Shown here: positions 19,227-26,161 of the stretch, piece by piece
How the letters are laid out: each line of letters opens with the position of its first letter
Numbering within the stretch: the first letter of the stretch is position 1
Assembly (NCBI GenBank): GCA_051002235.1
Contig: JBPCMN010000018.1
Coordinates: forward strand, 1 to 29,266
Source: JBPCMN01 sp013695115
GTDB taxonomy: Bacteria > Actinomycetota > Acidimicrobiia > IMCC26256 > JACDBD01
Direction of reading: 5' to 3'
Length of the DNA: 29,266 nucleotides
The notes under the pieces: model-generated
Seen by the model: the letters and a program-made list of their open reading frames with translations, nothing else
Database searches by the model: none
Told to the model about the DNA's origin: nothing
Translations under genes and position numbers: made by a program

Positions 19227-20356
19227 CCCGGCCGGAGGGACGGCGGACCCGGGTCCTGCTGATCTTCGGCGGCCGGTCGGCCGAGCACGATGTGTCGCGG
19301 GCGACGGCGGTGTCGGTTGCCCGGGCGCTGGACCCCGATCGGTACGAGGTCGTGCCCCTCGCGATCACCACCGACGGGCGCTGGCTGTTCGCCAACGAAG
19401 CCCTCAGGGCGATCGAGGCCGGGCCCGCCGCCCTGCCCGAGGCGTTCGCGGTCGCGGGCGAGCCGGTCTCCGACCTGGGCGACCTCGTCGCGCGGGGCGA
19501 ACAGGCGGTCGCCCCCGCAACTGCCGGCGGCAGCCTCGACGTCGACGTGGTGCTCCCGCTGCTGCACGGCCCCTACGGCGAGGACGGCACCGTGCAGGGC
19601 CTGCTCGAGCTGGCCGGGCTGCCGTACGTCGGCGCCGGCGTCGTCGGCTCCGCGGTCGGGATGGACAAGGTCATGATGAAGCGGGCGTTCGCGGCGTGCG
19701 GTCTCGGCATCGCGCGCCACCTTGCGTTCCGTGAGGGCCACGATGCCGACGAACTCCGGGCCCGCGTCGAGGATGAGCTCGGCTACCCCTGTTTCGTGAA
19801 GCCGGCCAACCTGGGATCGTCGGTCGGCGTGTCGAAGGCGCGCGACCGGGCCGGGTTCGACGCCGCGCTCGCGCTCGCCCTCGACTTCGACGAGTGGGTA
19901 GTCGTCGAGGAGGCGATCGCCGGGCGCGAGATCGAGGTCGCGGTCCTCGGCGACGATCCACCGGAGGCGTCGGTGCCCGGAGAGGTCGTGCCCGGCGACG
20001 AGTTCTACTCGTATGCCGACAAGTACGAGGACGACGCCGCCGAGCTGCTCGCACCCGCGCCGATCACGCCGGCGCAAACCGACGAGGTGCGGGCGCTGGC
20101 GGTGCGGGCGTTCGAGGCGTGCCGGGGTGAGGCCATGGCCCGGGTCGACTTCTTCCTCGAGGAGGAAGGCGCGGCGCGGGGGTTCCTCGTGAACGAGGTG
20201 AACACCATTCCCGGGTTCACCCCGATCTCGATGTACCCGCGGCTCTGGGAGCTCTCGGGGCTGCCGTACGCGAAGCTGATCGATCGCCTGGTCGACCTGG
20301 CGTTCGAGCGCCACGAGCGGCGGCGCCGCCGCGCCGGCCGCCAACGGAGCGAGTAG
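19223..20356 (+). CDS. ddl: D-alanine--D-alanine ligase
   Basis: A 377-residue ATP-grasp enzyme that makes the D-Ala-D-Ala dipeptide for peptidoglycan precursors. Family signatures are RVLLIFGGRSAEHDVS near the N-terminus, LHGPYGEDGTVQGLLELAG, and YPCFVKPANLGSSVGVSK in the ATP-grasp domain. The C-terminal segment has MARVDFFLEE and FLVNEVNTIPGFTPISMYP, with the metal and substrate residues E and N in NEVN. The length is normal. The GTG start overlaps the stop of the membrane protein gene (GTGA). Finding ddl as the last gene behind a haem-monooxygenase-like protein and an acyl-CoA ligase is unusual; it is more often found with mur or ftsQAZ genes or alone. It is convergent with the next gene, 10 bases away. 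Confidence 0.94.
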   Translation: MTRPEGRRTRVLLIFGGRSAEHDVSRATAVSVARALDPDRYEVVPLAITTDGRWLFANEALRAIEAGPAALPEAFAVAGEPVSDLGDLVARGEQAVAPATAGGSLDVDVVLPLLHGPYGEDGTVQGLLELAGLPYVGAGVVGSAVGMDKVMMKRAFAACGLGIARHLAFREGHDADELRARVEDELGYPCFVKPANLGSSVGVSKARDRAGFDAALALALDFDEWVVVEEAIAGREIEVAVLGDDPPEASVPGEVVPGDEFYSYADKYEDDAAELLAPAPITPAQTDEVRALAVRAFEACRGEAMARVDFFLEEEGAARGFLVNEVNTIPGFTPISMYPRLWELSGLPYAKLIDRLVDLAFERHERRRRRAGRQRSE

Positions 20357-20366
20357 CGCGGGGTTT

Positions 20367-20603
20367 CTACAGGTTCACGACCGGGCAGGTGAAGGTGCGG
20401 GTGATGCCCTCCACAGCCTGGATCTGGGAGACGACCATCTTGCCGAGGTCGTCGAGGCTCGGCGCCTCGGTCTTGACGATCACGTCGTACGGCCCGGTGA
20501 CGTCGTCGGCCGACAGCACCCCCGAGATCTTCCGGGTCTCCTCGGCGACCGACACTGCCTTGCCGACCTCCGTCTGGATGAGCACATACGCGGTGATGGC
20601 CAT
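20367..20603 (-). CDS. Stand-alone Lrp/AsnC ligand-binding (RAM) domain protein
   Basis: A 78-residue protein made only of the Lrp/AsnC effector domain, with no helix-turn-helix. It shows the alternating beta-alpha-beta pattern: AYVLIQTEVGKAVSVAEETRK, then GPYDVIVKTEAP, LDDLGKMVVSQIQAVEGITRTFTC. Such SraM/RAM proteins assemble into decamers or combine with full Lrp proteins, and bind amino acids. The function here is inferred. The ATG at 20603 has a purine-rich AAGGGGG about 6 bases upstream. A TACGAT box lies about 30 bases before it on the same strand. A full Lrp regulator is encoded about 4 kb away (24561). Confidence 0.85.
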   Translation of the reverse strand: MAITAYVLIQTEVGKAVSVAEETRKISGVLSADDVTGPYDVIVKTEAPSLDDLGKMVVSQIQAVEGITRTFTCPVVNL

Positions 20604-20645
20604 GCGGACCCCCTTCGAAGCCGTGACGCGGGCATCGTAGTGGGC

Positions 20646-21293
20646 ATGCCCGAGATCGTCTTCGCCGACCGCAGGGATGCCGGGCGTCGGCTCGGCGCGG
20701 TGCTGCGCGAACGCGGGTTCGCCCAACCGGGCGCGCTCGTCGCCGGGATCCCACGCGGGGGCGCCGTGGTCGCGGCCGAGGTCGCGGCCGAGCTCGGACT
20801 CCCGCTGCGGGCGATCGTGGCCCGCAAGCTCGGCGCACCCAACCAACCCGAGCTCGCCATCGGGGCCCTCGGGCCCGACGGCACTCCGCTCTTCGACGAG
20901 TCGCTCGTGCGCCGTTTGCGCGTGAGCGAGCAGTGGCTGACGCACGTCGTCGACCAGGAACGGGCCGAACTCGTGTCCCGTATCGAGCACTTCCCCGGCG
21001 TCGTCAGCCGCGACGACGTCGCCGGCAAGCTCGTGATCGTGGTGGACGACGGCGTCGCGACCGGAGCGACCGCGGCGGCGGTGGGCGCATGGCTCGGCCA
21101 TGCCGGGGCGGCGCGGCGGGCACTGGCCTTGCCGGTGGCGCCGCCGTCGACGCTCCGGCGGCTCGAGCGGGTCTACGACGACATGGTCGTGCTGGCGCAG
21201 CCGTCGCACTTCGTGGCGGTCGGGCAGTGGTACCGCGACTTCACCCAGACGACCGACGAGGAAGTGATCGCCCTCCTGTCGCAGGCGAGCTGA
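20646..21293 (+). CDS. Phosphoribosyltransferase-family protein
   Basis: A 215-residue type I phosphoribosyltransferase fold protein. The PRPP-binding loop is VIVVDDGVATGATAAAV, and the N-terminal part has ALVAGIPRGGAVVAAEVA with ARKLGAPNQPELAIGAL. This latter block is typical of the uncharacterised group often annotated as phosphoribosyltransferase and sometimes fused to dienelactone-hydrolase or erythromycin-esterase domains; here it stands alone. No purine or pyrimidine specificity can be assigned. The ATG at 20646 gives MPEIVFADRRDAG, the usual family start; a GTG at 20640 is possible. It is divergent from the RAM protein, with 42 bases between the starts. Confidence 0.85.
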   Translation: MPEIVFADRRDAGRRLGAVLRERGFAQPGALVAGIPRGGAVVAAEVAAELGLPLRAIVARKLGAPNQPELAIGALGPDGTPLFDESLVRRLRVSEQWLTHVVDQERAELVSRIEHFPGVVSRDDVAGKLVIVVDDGVATGATAAAVGAWLGHAGAARRALALPVAPPSTLRRLERVYDDMVVLAQPSHFVAVGQWYRDFTQTTDEEVIALLSQAS

Positions 21294-21311
21294 CGCCCTG
21301 CTTCCCGCTCT

Positions 21312-21328
21312 CGGCGCCTTCGGCGCCG
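21312..21328. other. Hairpin after the phosphoribosyltransferase gene
   Basis: CGGCGCC, TTC, GGCGCCG forms a perfect 7-bp stem with a 3-base loop, 18 bases after the stop at 21293. There is no T-run. With the larger hairpin at 21344-21385 it makes a two-hairpin spacer between convergent genes, so it may help end transcription or protect the 3' end. Confidence 0.4.
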
Positions 21329-21343
21329 GGCCGCTCGGGCCCC

Positions 21344-21385
21344 GTCGAGCTGCGGCGCAGGATACCTGCGCCGCGGTCGCTCGAC
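21344..21385 (-). repeat. Palindromic element, copy 3, between convergent genes
   Basis: A long two-part hairpin. The outer arms GTCGAGC (21344-21350) and GCTCGAC (21379-21385) enclose the inner arms GCGGCGCAGG (21352-21361) and CCTGCGCCGC (21365-21374), with loop ATA. Read on the minus strand, the core matches the elements at 419-507 and 10606-10696 (CGCGGCGCAGGTA, then CCTGCGCC and CAGC). It touches the stop codon of the amidohydrolase. Here the element sits at gene 3' ends, while the other two copies precede genes. Confidence 0.8.
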
Positions 21386-22546
21386 TCAGACCGCCAGGCC
21401 TTCGCCCATGAGGTCGACGAAGTTGTCGCAGTAGAAGCGCCGGCGGGCGTCGTCCGACAACCCGGCGAGCGACCGTTCGAAGCGCCCGAGCGGGTTTCGC
21501 CCTCCCTCGACGTGGGGGTAGTCGGACGAGAACATGCAGACCTCGTCGCCCGACTGCTCCACGATCCAGCCCGCGTCCTCGTGCGGATAGGGCGTCACCC
21601 GCACCTGGCGCCGGATGTACTCGCTCGGACGCAGCTCCAGCTTCTGCAGCCGCTCCTCGTTCTTGCGGAACGCGTCGGCGGCCGAGTCGAGCGTCCGCAT
21701 GAGCCCCGGGAGCCACGACGCGCCCTCCTCGATCACGCCTACCTTGAGCCGCGGGAAGCGGTCGAGGATGCCGTCGATGATCATCGTGCCCATCGTCTGC
21801 ATGACCGGGTACTGGATGGCGATGTAGTCGACCGAGCGGAAGTTGTCGTCGCCGCCGTGGAAATCGGGGACGGGCGGGAGCCCGTTCTCCAGGTACATCG
21901 GGTCGATCAGGCGACCGCCGCCGCCGACGTGGAACACGATCGGGATACCGGCCTCCTGTGCCTGCGCCCAGAGTGGGTCGAGCCCGATGTGGCTGGGGGA
22001 GTGCCGGCGCGGGCAGGCCGACGCGATCATCAGGGCCCGGCAGCCCAACTCGAGCGTCTCCCGCGCGAACGCGGCCGAGCGCTTGACGTCGGCCAGGGGG
22101 ACGTACCCGACAGGGAGCAGCCGGCGGTCCACCGAGCAGAACTCGACGATGGCGCGGTTGTGCCCGCGGGCGAGGCCGTAGGCGAGGTCGAGGTCGTCGC
22201 CGTGCTCCACCCACTGCAGTGTCTTGTTGGTGAAGGTGTTGAAGACGAGCTGGCTGGCGAAACCGAGGAGATCGAGCGCCGCCGGCCGGTCCTCGGCGAG
22301 GAACGATCCGGTGGCCTCCCAGTTCTTGCGCAGCCAGATCTGCTCGGCGTCGTGGCTGCGGAACTCGGGATCGGCGTGCTGGTGCCGGAAATACTCGACC
22401 ACCTTCCCGACGTCGTGCTCCACCGGCAGCCGCGTCCCGACAGTCAGCTCCTCGACCCGCTCGCGCACGTCGGGGTCGGCGTACGACGCGAACAGGTCGG
22501 GCGGCTCCATGATGTGGGAGTCGGCGTCGTGAATCACCGCGGTCAC
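21386..22546 (-). CDS. Amidohydrolase-2 family metal-dependent hydrolase/decarboxylase
   Basis: A 386-residue TIM-barrel protein of the ACMSD/gamma-resorcylate-decarboxylase-like amidohydrolase group (PF04909). Metal-site features are DADSHIMEP at 7-15 (the family's D/E-x-H position), IPIVFHVGGGG mid-barrel, and the late Asp in MFSSDYPHVEGG. The family includes hydrolases and non-oxidative decarboxylases of aromatic or lactone substrates. Which reaction applies here is not visible. The GTG start lies 24 bases after the HPPD stop, so the gene is probably third in the HDO-HPPD-amidohydrolase operon, and an aromatic or ring-cleavage substrate is a reasonable inference. Confidence 0.83.
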   Translation of the reverse strand: MTAVIHDADSHIMEPPDLFASYADPDVRERVEELTVGTRLPVEHDVGKVVEYFRHQHADPEFRSHDAEQIWLRKNWEATGSFLAEDRPAALDLLGFASQLVFNTFTNKTLQWVEHGDDLDLAYGLARGHNRAIVEFCSVDRRLLPVGYVPLADVKRSAAFARETLELGCRALMIASACPRRHSPSHIGLDPLWAQAQEAGIPIVFHVGGGGRLIDPMYLENGLPPVPDFHGGDDNFRSVDYIAIQYPVMQTMGTMIIDGILDRFPRLKVGVIEEGASWLPGLMRTLDSAADAFRKNEERLQKLELRPSEYIRRQVRVTPYPHEDAGWIVEQSGDEVCMFSSDYPHVEGGRNPLGRFERSLAGLSDDARRRFYCDNFVDLMGEGLAV

Positions 22547-22570
22547 GCCGGCGATCGTACCGATCGTGGG

Positions 22571-23692
22571 TCAGAGGTTGCCGCGCCGGGCCTGTTCCCG
22601 TTCGATCGCCTCGAACAGGGCCTTGAAGTTGCCCTCGCCGAAGCCGCGGGCGCCCTCGCGCTGGATGATCTCGAGGAAGAGGGTGGGCCGGTCGGTGATG
22701 CCCTCGGTGAAGATCTGGAGCAGGTGTCCCGACTCGTCGCGGTCGACGAGGATGCCGAGCTCGGTGAGTGCGTCCCACGCCAGGTCGACGCCGGCGAGGC
22801 GCTGCCGAGCTTCGTCGTAGTACGTCGGGGGAACGTCGAGGAAGCGCAGCCCCCGGGCCCGGAGAGCGCGCACCGTCGCGATGATGTCGGACGTGCGCAG
22901 GGCGATGTGCTGTACCCCGGGGCTGCCGTAGAAGTCGAGGTACTCCTGGATCTGGCTGGTGCGCAGCCCGGGCGCGGGCTCGTTGATCGGGAGCACGACC
23001 CGCCCGTGGTTCCACACCACGGTCGAGCGCAGGGCGGAGTACCCGGTCGAGATCTGCTCCTCGTCGAAGTGCGTCAGCTCGTCGAGACCGAGGACGGAGC
23101 GGTACCAGCTCACCCAGTGCTCGAGCCGGCCCCCCTCCACGTTGGCGACGACGTGGTCGAAGCCCTCGAGCCCCACGGGCGAGCCCGCCGGCCGCGACAA
23201 CTGCGCCGGTTCGTAGCCCGGGGTGTACACGCCGCGATATCCGTCCCGCTCCACGAACGTGTGGACGGTATCGCCGTACGCGGCAACGATCGCACGCGTG
23301 ACCGAGCCCCACTCGTCCTCCTCGAGCCACGGGTCCCATACCGGCGTGGCACCCCGGCGGACGGCGGTGGCGAACGCGGCTCGGGCGTCGGGCACGGTGA
23401 ACGCGACGTCGTGCACGCCGTCGCCGTGGGCGCGCACGTGGGCCGCGATCGCCGAGGCCGGATGCAGGGCTCCGGTCACGAGGATGCGGGCGGTGCCCTG
23501 CTCGAGCAGGTACGACGCCCGATCGGCCCGGCCGGTCTCGGGGCCGGCGTAGGCCACGACGTCGAAGCCGAGCACCGACGCGAAGAACGCCGCCGCCTGA
23601 CGGGCGTTGCCCACCCACAGCTCAAGGTGGTCGATCGCGTCGAGGCGGGGCGGCGCGATCGCGGCGTCGAGCCGGGTGTCGAGCGTCGTCAC
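22571..23692 (-). CDS. hppD: 4-Hydroxyphenylpyruvate dioxygenase
   Basis: This 373-residue enzyme has two VOC domains (about 18-150 and 175-350). It converts 4-hydroxyphenylpyruvate and O2 to homogentisate and CO2 at a non-haem Fe(II). The predicted iron ligands are H180 (GFDHVVANV), H262 (GVQHIALRT) and E341 (FLEIIQREG). Their spacing of 82 and 79 residues resembles that of known HPPDs. The C-terminal signature GFGEGNFKALFEAIE is present and is diagnostic. A frame open upstream to 23896 lies within the HDO gene; the GTG at 23692 overlaps that gene's stop (GTGA) and gives a normal length. A relative, hydroxymandelate synthase, shares the fold, but the homogentisate dioxygenase and fumarylacetoacetase genes nearby make HPPD much more likely. 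Confidence 0.93.
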   Translation of the reverse strand: MTTLDTRLDAAIAPPRLDAIDHLELWVGNARQAAAFFASVLGFDVVAYAGPETGRADRASYLLEQGTARILVTGALHPASAIAAHVRAHGDGVHDVAFTVPDARAAFATAVRRGATPVWDPWLEEDEWGSVTRAIVAAYGDTVHTFVERDGYRGVYTPGYEPAQLSRPAGSPVGLEGFDHVVANVEGGRLEHWVSWYRSVLGLDELTHFDEEQISTGYSALRSTVVWNHGRVVLPINEPAPGLRTSQIQEYLDFYGSPGVQHIALRTSDIIATVRALRARGLRFLDVPPTYYDEARQRLAGVDLAWDALTELGILVDRDESGHLLQIFTEGITDRPTLFLEIIQREGARGFGEGNFKALFEAIEREQARRGNL

Positions 23693-24429
23693 CCGGCCAC
23701 CGTCCGCCGGTCGTCGTCGAGACCGCGCCAGAACGCGTGCACGCCGTCGAGGATCTCGGACGCGCCCCGGAGGAAGCGGGCTTCGTCGAAGCCGTCGGTC
23801 TCGAACGCCTCCCGCAGCTCGTCCTCGGTGTGAGCGGCGTGCTGGTCCTCGAGCGCGTCGTGGAACGTCCAGAACCCGAGCGCGAGCCCGGGGCACTCGC
23901 GCGCCTTGAACGCCTCGAGCCCGGCGATGAGCTCCTTCCAGAATCCGGCCGCGGCCCAGTGCTCGACCGCGTACGACGCGCCCTCGGCGACGGAGGCGTC
24001 CTCGGAGCCGTAGATGCGCACCAACTCGTCGCAGAAGAAGAGCGTGCTCGCCGTCCCGTGACGGCGCTTGCCCAGATCAGTGAAGCTCAGCCCGAGCGGC
24101 TCGGCGAACTTCAGCAGCCACTCGAAGTGGGCGGCGCCGAACCGGAATGTGCCGCCGTCGACGGTGCCGCCGGCGAACGTCACACCCAGCTCGTTGAGCA
24201 GGATCTCCTTGCCGGCGCGATAGCCGTCGCGGTCGGCGGCGTTGATGACCTTGCGCAGCTGGGCCTCGACGAAGAGGTGGCTGAACACCGAGAACTGCAC
24301 GGTGAGGTGGCGGACCTCGTCCCGGTTGGCCTCACCCTTGGCGAACCAGGTCGTGTACGGATTGCTCACGACGACGGCGTGGTGGGCGACGACGTCCTCG
24401 GCCCGGGCCCGGAAGGTTTCGAAGTCCAT
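23689..24429 (-). CDS. Haem-oxygenase-like diiron/metallo-oxidase (HDO superfamily)
   Basis: A 246-residue, all-helical protein resembling the iron-containing redox group that includes CADD, UndA, BesC and the SznF central domain. Candidate metal ligands in order are E80 (LLNELG), H101 (AAHFEWLLKFAEPLGL), E156 (YAVEHWA), and H190/E194/H197 (FHDALEDQH). The last set keeps the H-x3-D/E-x2-H spacing of that superfamily, with Glu where Asp is more usual. About twenty residues separate E80 and H101, longer than in CADD. The substrate is unknown; known relatives cleave or oxidise amino or fatty acids, and CADD uses a tyrosine-derived precursor. The ATG at 24429 is preferred over 24465 because AAGGGGGAGG precedes it and the predicted transcription start falls after the upstream ATG. 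It is translationally coupled to HPPD. Confidence 0.72.
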   Translation of the reverse strand: MDFETFRARAEDVVAHHAVVVSNPYTTWFAKGEANRDEVRHLTVQFSVFSHLFVEAQLRKVINAADRDGYRAGKEILLNELGVTFAGGTVDGGTFRFGAAHFEWLLKFAEPLGLSFTDLGKRRHGTASTLFFCDELVRIYGSEDASVAEGASYAVEHWAAAGFWKELIAGLEAFKARECPGLALGFWTFHDALEDQHAAHTEDELREAFETDGFDEARFLRGASEILDGVHAFWRGLDDDRRTVAG

Positions 24430-24466
24430 CGCCTCCCCCTTGCGCTCGGACGATCTGTGCTCCATA

Positions 24467-24494
24467 TTGATACCCGAGCCTACCTGTAGGTCAA
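24467..24494 (-). promoter_or_regulatory. Promoter and palindromic operator of the HDO-HPPD operon
   Basis: On the minus strand, TTGACC (24489-24494) and TATCAA (24467-24472) are separated by 16 bases. This is the best -35/-10 pair in the window. The palindrome CCTACCTGTAGG (24479-24490, 5-bp arms) sits in the spacer and touches the -35, where a bound repressor would block polymerase. The divergent Lrp gene is the natural candidate for the binding protein. The predicted transcript start (about 24460) leaves a 30-base leader with a ribosome binding site before the ATG at 24429. Confidence 0.55.
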
Positions 24495-24545
24495 CACATT
24501 GAGGAAGCGGTGGGCAGAATGCCCGTGAGGCAGCCGGTTATTCCG

Positions 24546-24551
24546 TACAAT
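24546..24551 (+). promoter_or_regulatory. -10 box (TACAAT) of the Lrp operon
   Basis: TACAAT is a near-consensus -10 with 9 bases to the ATG at 24561, giving an almost leaderless message. No good -35 is seen 16-18 bases upstream. The box lies inside an open-frame extension starting at 24510, which argues that translation really begins at 24561. Confidence 0.5.
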
Positions 24552-24560
24552 CTGGGCAGG

Positions 24561-25055
24561 ATGACCAAGCCGATCGACGGCCTCGACGGCCGCCTCATCC
24601 GGGCCCTCGCCGACAACCCCCGGGCGGGGGTGCTCGAGCTCGCCCGGATCCTGGGTGTCGCCCGGGGGACGGTGCAGGCCCGCCTCGACAAGCTGCGCCG
24701 CCGGGGCGTGATCACCGGCTTCGGCCCCGACGTCGACCTGGGCCGGGTGGGCTACGAGGTCCTGGCGTTCACCTCGATCGAGATCGCCCAGGGCCGCCTG
24801 GCCGATGTCGTCGCCCACCTCGACGACATCCCCGAGGTGCTCGAGGTGCACGCGACCACCGGTCAGGGCGATCTGCACTGCCGGGTGGTGGCCCGGACGA
24901 ACGAGCACCTGCAGCAGGTGGTGAACCGCATCCTCGAGGTGCAGGGCATCAACCGGACGACGACGGTGATCGCGCTCTCGGAGCAGATCCGGTTCCGGGT
25001 GCTCCCGCTGGTCGCACGGGCGGCCGGATCCGACAAGGAGGCTGGCGATGGCTGA
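24561..25055 (+). CDS. Lrp/AsnC-family transcriptional regulator
   Basis: A 164-residue regulator. The N-terminal winged helix-turn-helix covers about 5-60 (LDGRLIRALADNPRAGVLELARILGVARGTVQARLDKLRRRGVI, read as two joined helices), followed by the RAM effector domain (about 70-150; VLEVHATTGQGDLHCRVVART is the sensor core). Lrp proteins bind DNA as multimers and sense amino acids. Position between the HPPD and homogentisate-dioxygenase arms suggests control of tyrosine catabolism, probably with autoregulation. An upstream in-frame ATG (24510) is rejected because a promoter lies within that extension. Its last 8 bases overlap the next gene, so the regulator and the dioxygenase are co-translated. 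Confidence 0.9.
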   Translation: MTKPIDGLDGRLIRALADNPRAGVLELARILGVARGTVQARLDKLRRRGVITGFGPDVDLGRVGYEVLAFTSIEIAQGRLADVVAHLDDIPEVLEVHATTGQGDLHCRVVARTNEHLQQVVNRILEVQGINRTTTVIALSEQIRFRVLPLVARAAGSDKEAGDG

Positions 25056-26160
25056 AGGGTTCGTGCGGCCCCAATGGGTGAAGGGCACGACGTCGCGACA
25101 GGCCCATGTCGGCCTGCCCGAAGGGACAGTCGAGGAGGAGCACGGACGCGAGGGTTTCCGCGGCCCCGCCAGCCACCTCTACCGGCTTCACCCCCCGACC
25201 GGGTGGGTGTCGGTCGACGGGCCGCTCCAACCGGTGGCGCTCGACACCCGCGGCCTCGCCGGCGACGTTGATGCGCCGCCGACAGCATTGCTCACCAACG
25301 ACGACGTGCGCATCGGCTGGTGGGCGCGACCGGCGGGCGAGCCGAGTTGGTTCCTCCGTGACGCCGACGGCGACGCGCTCTACCTCGTGCACGAGGGCAA
25401 CGGCCGGCTGGAGACGGAGTACGGACCGCTCGACTACCGGCCGGGCGACTTCCTCCTCGTGCCCCGGGGCACCACCCACCGGTTCGTCGCGGGCGCGCCC
25501 ACCGCCTTGCTCACGGTGGAGGCGCTCGAGGGCGCGCTGCGCCTTCCCGACCGCGGGTTGCTGGGGCGGCACGCGCTGTTCGACCCCGCCATCGTCGACG
25601 TGCCCGAGCCCGAGCCCCATGACGAGACGGGCGAGTTCGAGGTTCGGGTGCTGCGTCGTGGCGCGCTGACGTCGGTGGTGTACCCGTTCCATCCCTTCGA
25701 CGTCGTCGGCTGGAAGGGTGATCTCGCGCCCCTCCGTCTCCACGTGGACGACTTCCGGCCGGTGACGTCGGCCCGCTACCACCTGCCGCCCTCGGCGCAC
25801 ACGACCTTCGTGGGCGAGGGGTTCGTGGTGGCAACGTTCGCGCCCCGGCCGTTCGAGTCGGACCCGGAGGCGCTGCGGGTGCCGTTCTTCCACCGCAACA
25901 CCGACTACGACGAGGTGATCTTCTACCACCGGGGTGACTTCTTCAGCCGCGCCGGGATCGAGCCCGGCATGCTCACGTTCCATCCCGCCGGCATCCATCA
26001 CGGGCCCCAGCCCCAGGCGGTGGAGCGGGCCGCGGCAAGCTCGCCCGGAGGTTTCGCCGACGAGGTCGCGCTGAACGTCGACGCGCGCCGCCCGCTCGCG
26101 CTCGCCGCCGCCGCCGACAACGTGAGGGTCGACGGCTACGAGCGCTCCTGGCGGTCGTGA
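25048..26160 (+). CDS. hmgA: Homogentisate 1,2-dioxygenase-like protein
   Basis: A 370-residue cupin-fold enzyme expected to open the ring of homogentisate to maleylacetoacetate with Fe(II) and O2. Family features are the central cupin GPLDYRPGDFLLVPRGTTHRF, and the C-terminal HRNTDYDEVIFYHRGDFF and FHPAGIHHGPQP. Candidate iron ligands are H282, E289 and H318. Classical enzymes run about 430-450 residues and space the first pair as H-x5-E; here it is H-x6-E, so this belongs to a shorter, diverged subgroup and D288 could be the ligand instead. The ATG at 25048 has AAGGAGG at 25035-25041 with 6-base spacing and overlaps the Lrp gene by 8 bases. Only one base separates it from the hydrolase gene. 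Confidence 0.83.
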   Translation: MAEGFVRPQWVKGTTSRQAHVGLPEGTVEEEHGREGFRGPASHLYRLHPPTGWVSVDGPLQPVALDTRGLAGDVDAPPTALLTNDDVRIGWWARPAGEPSWFLRDADGDALYLVHEGNGRLETEYGPLDYRPGDFLLVPRGTTHRFVAGAPTALLTVEALEGALRLPDRGLLGRHALFDPAIVDVPEPEPHDETGEFEVRVLRRGALTSVVYPFHPFDVVGWKGDLAPLRLHVDDFRPVTSARYHLPPSAHTTFVGEGFVVATFAPRPFESDPEALRVPFFHRNTDYDEVIFYHRGDFFSRAGIEPGMLTFHPAGIHHGPQPQAVERAAASSPGGFADEVALNVDARRPLALAAAADNVRVDGYERSWRS

Positions 26161-26161
26161 C

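Noticed and set aside
20604..23618. Very long upstream extension of the RAM-domain frame on the minus strand
   Set aside because: It crosses the phosphoribosyltransferase in antisense and the amidohydrolase and HPPD genes out of frame; the ATG at 20603 has a ribosome binding site.
20933..23833. 966-codon plus-strand frame
   Set aside because: Shadow of the phosphoribosyltransferase end and of the amidohydrolase, HPPD and HDO genes; no known motif.
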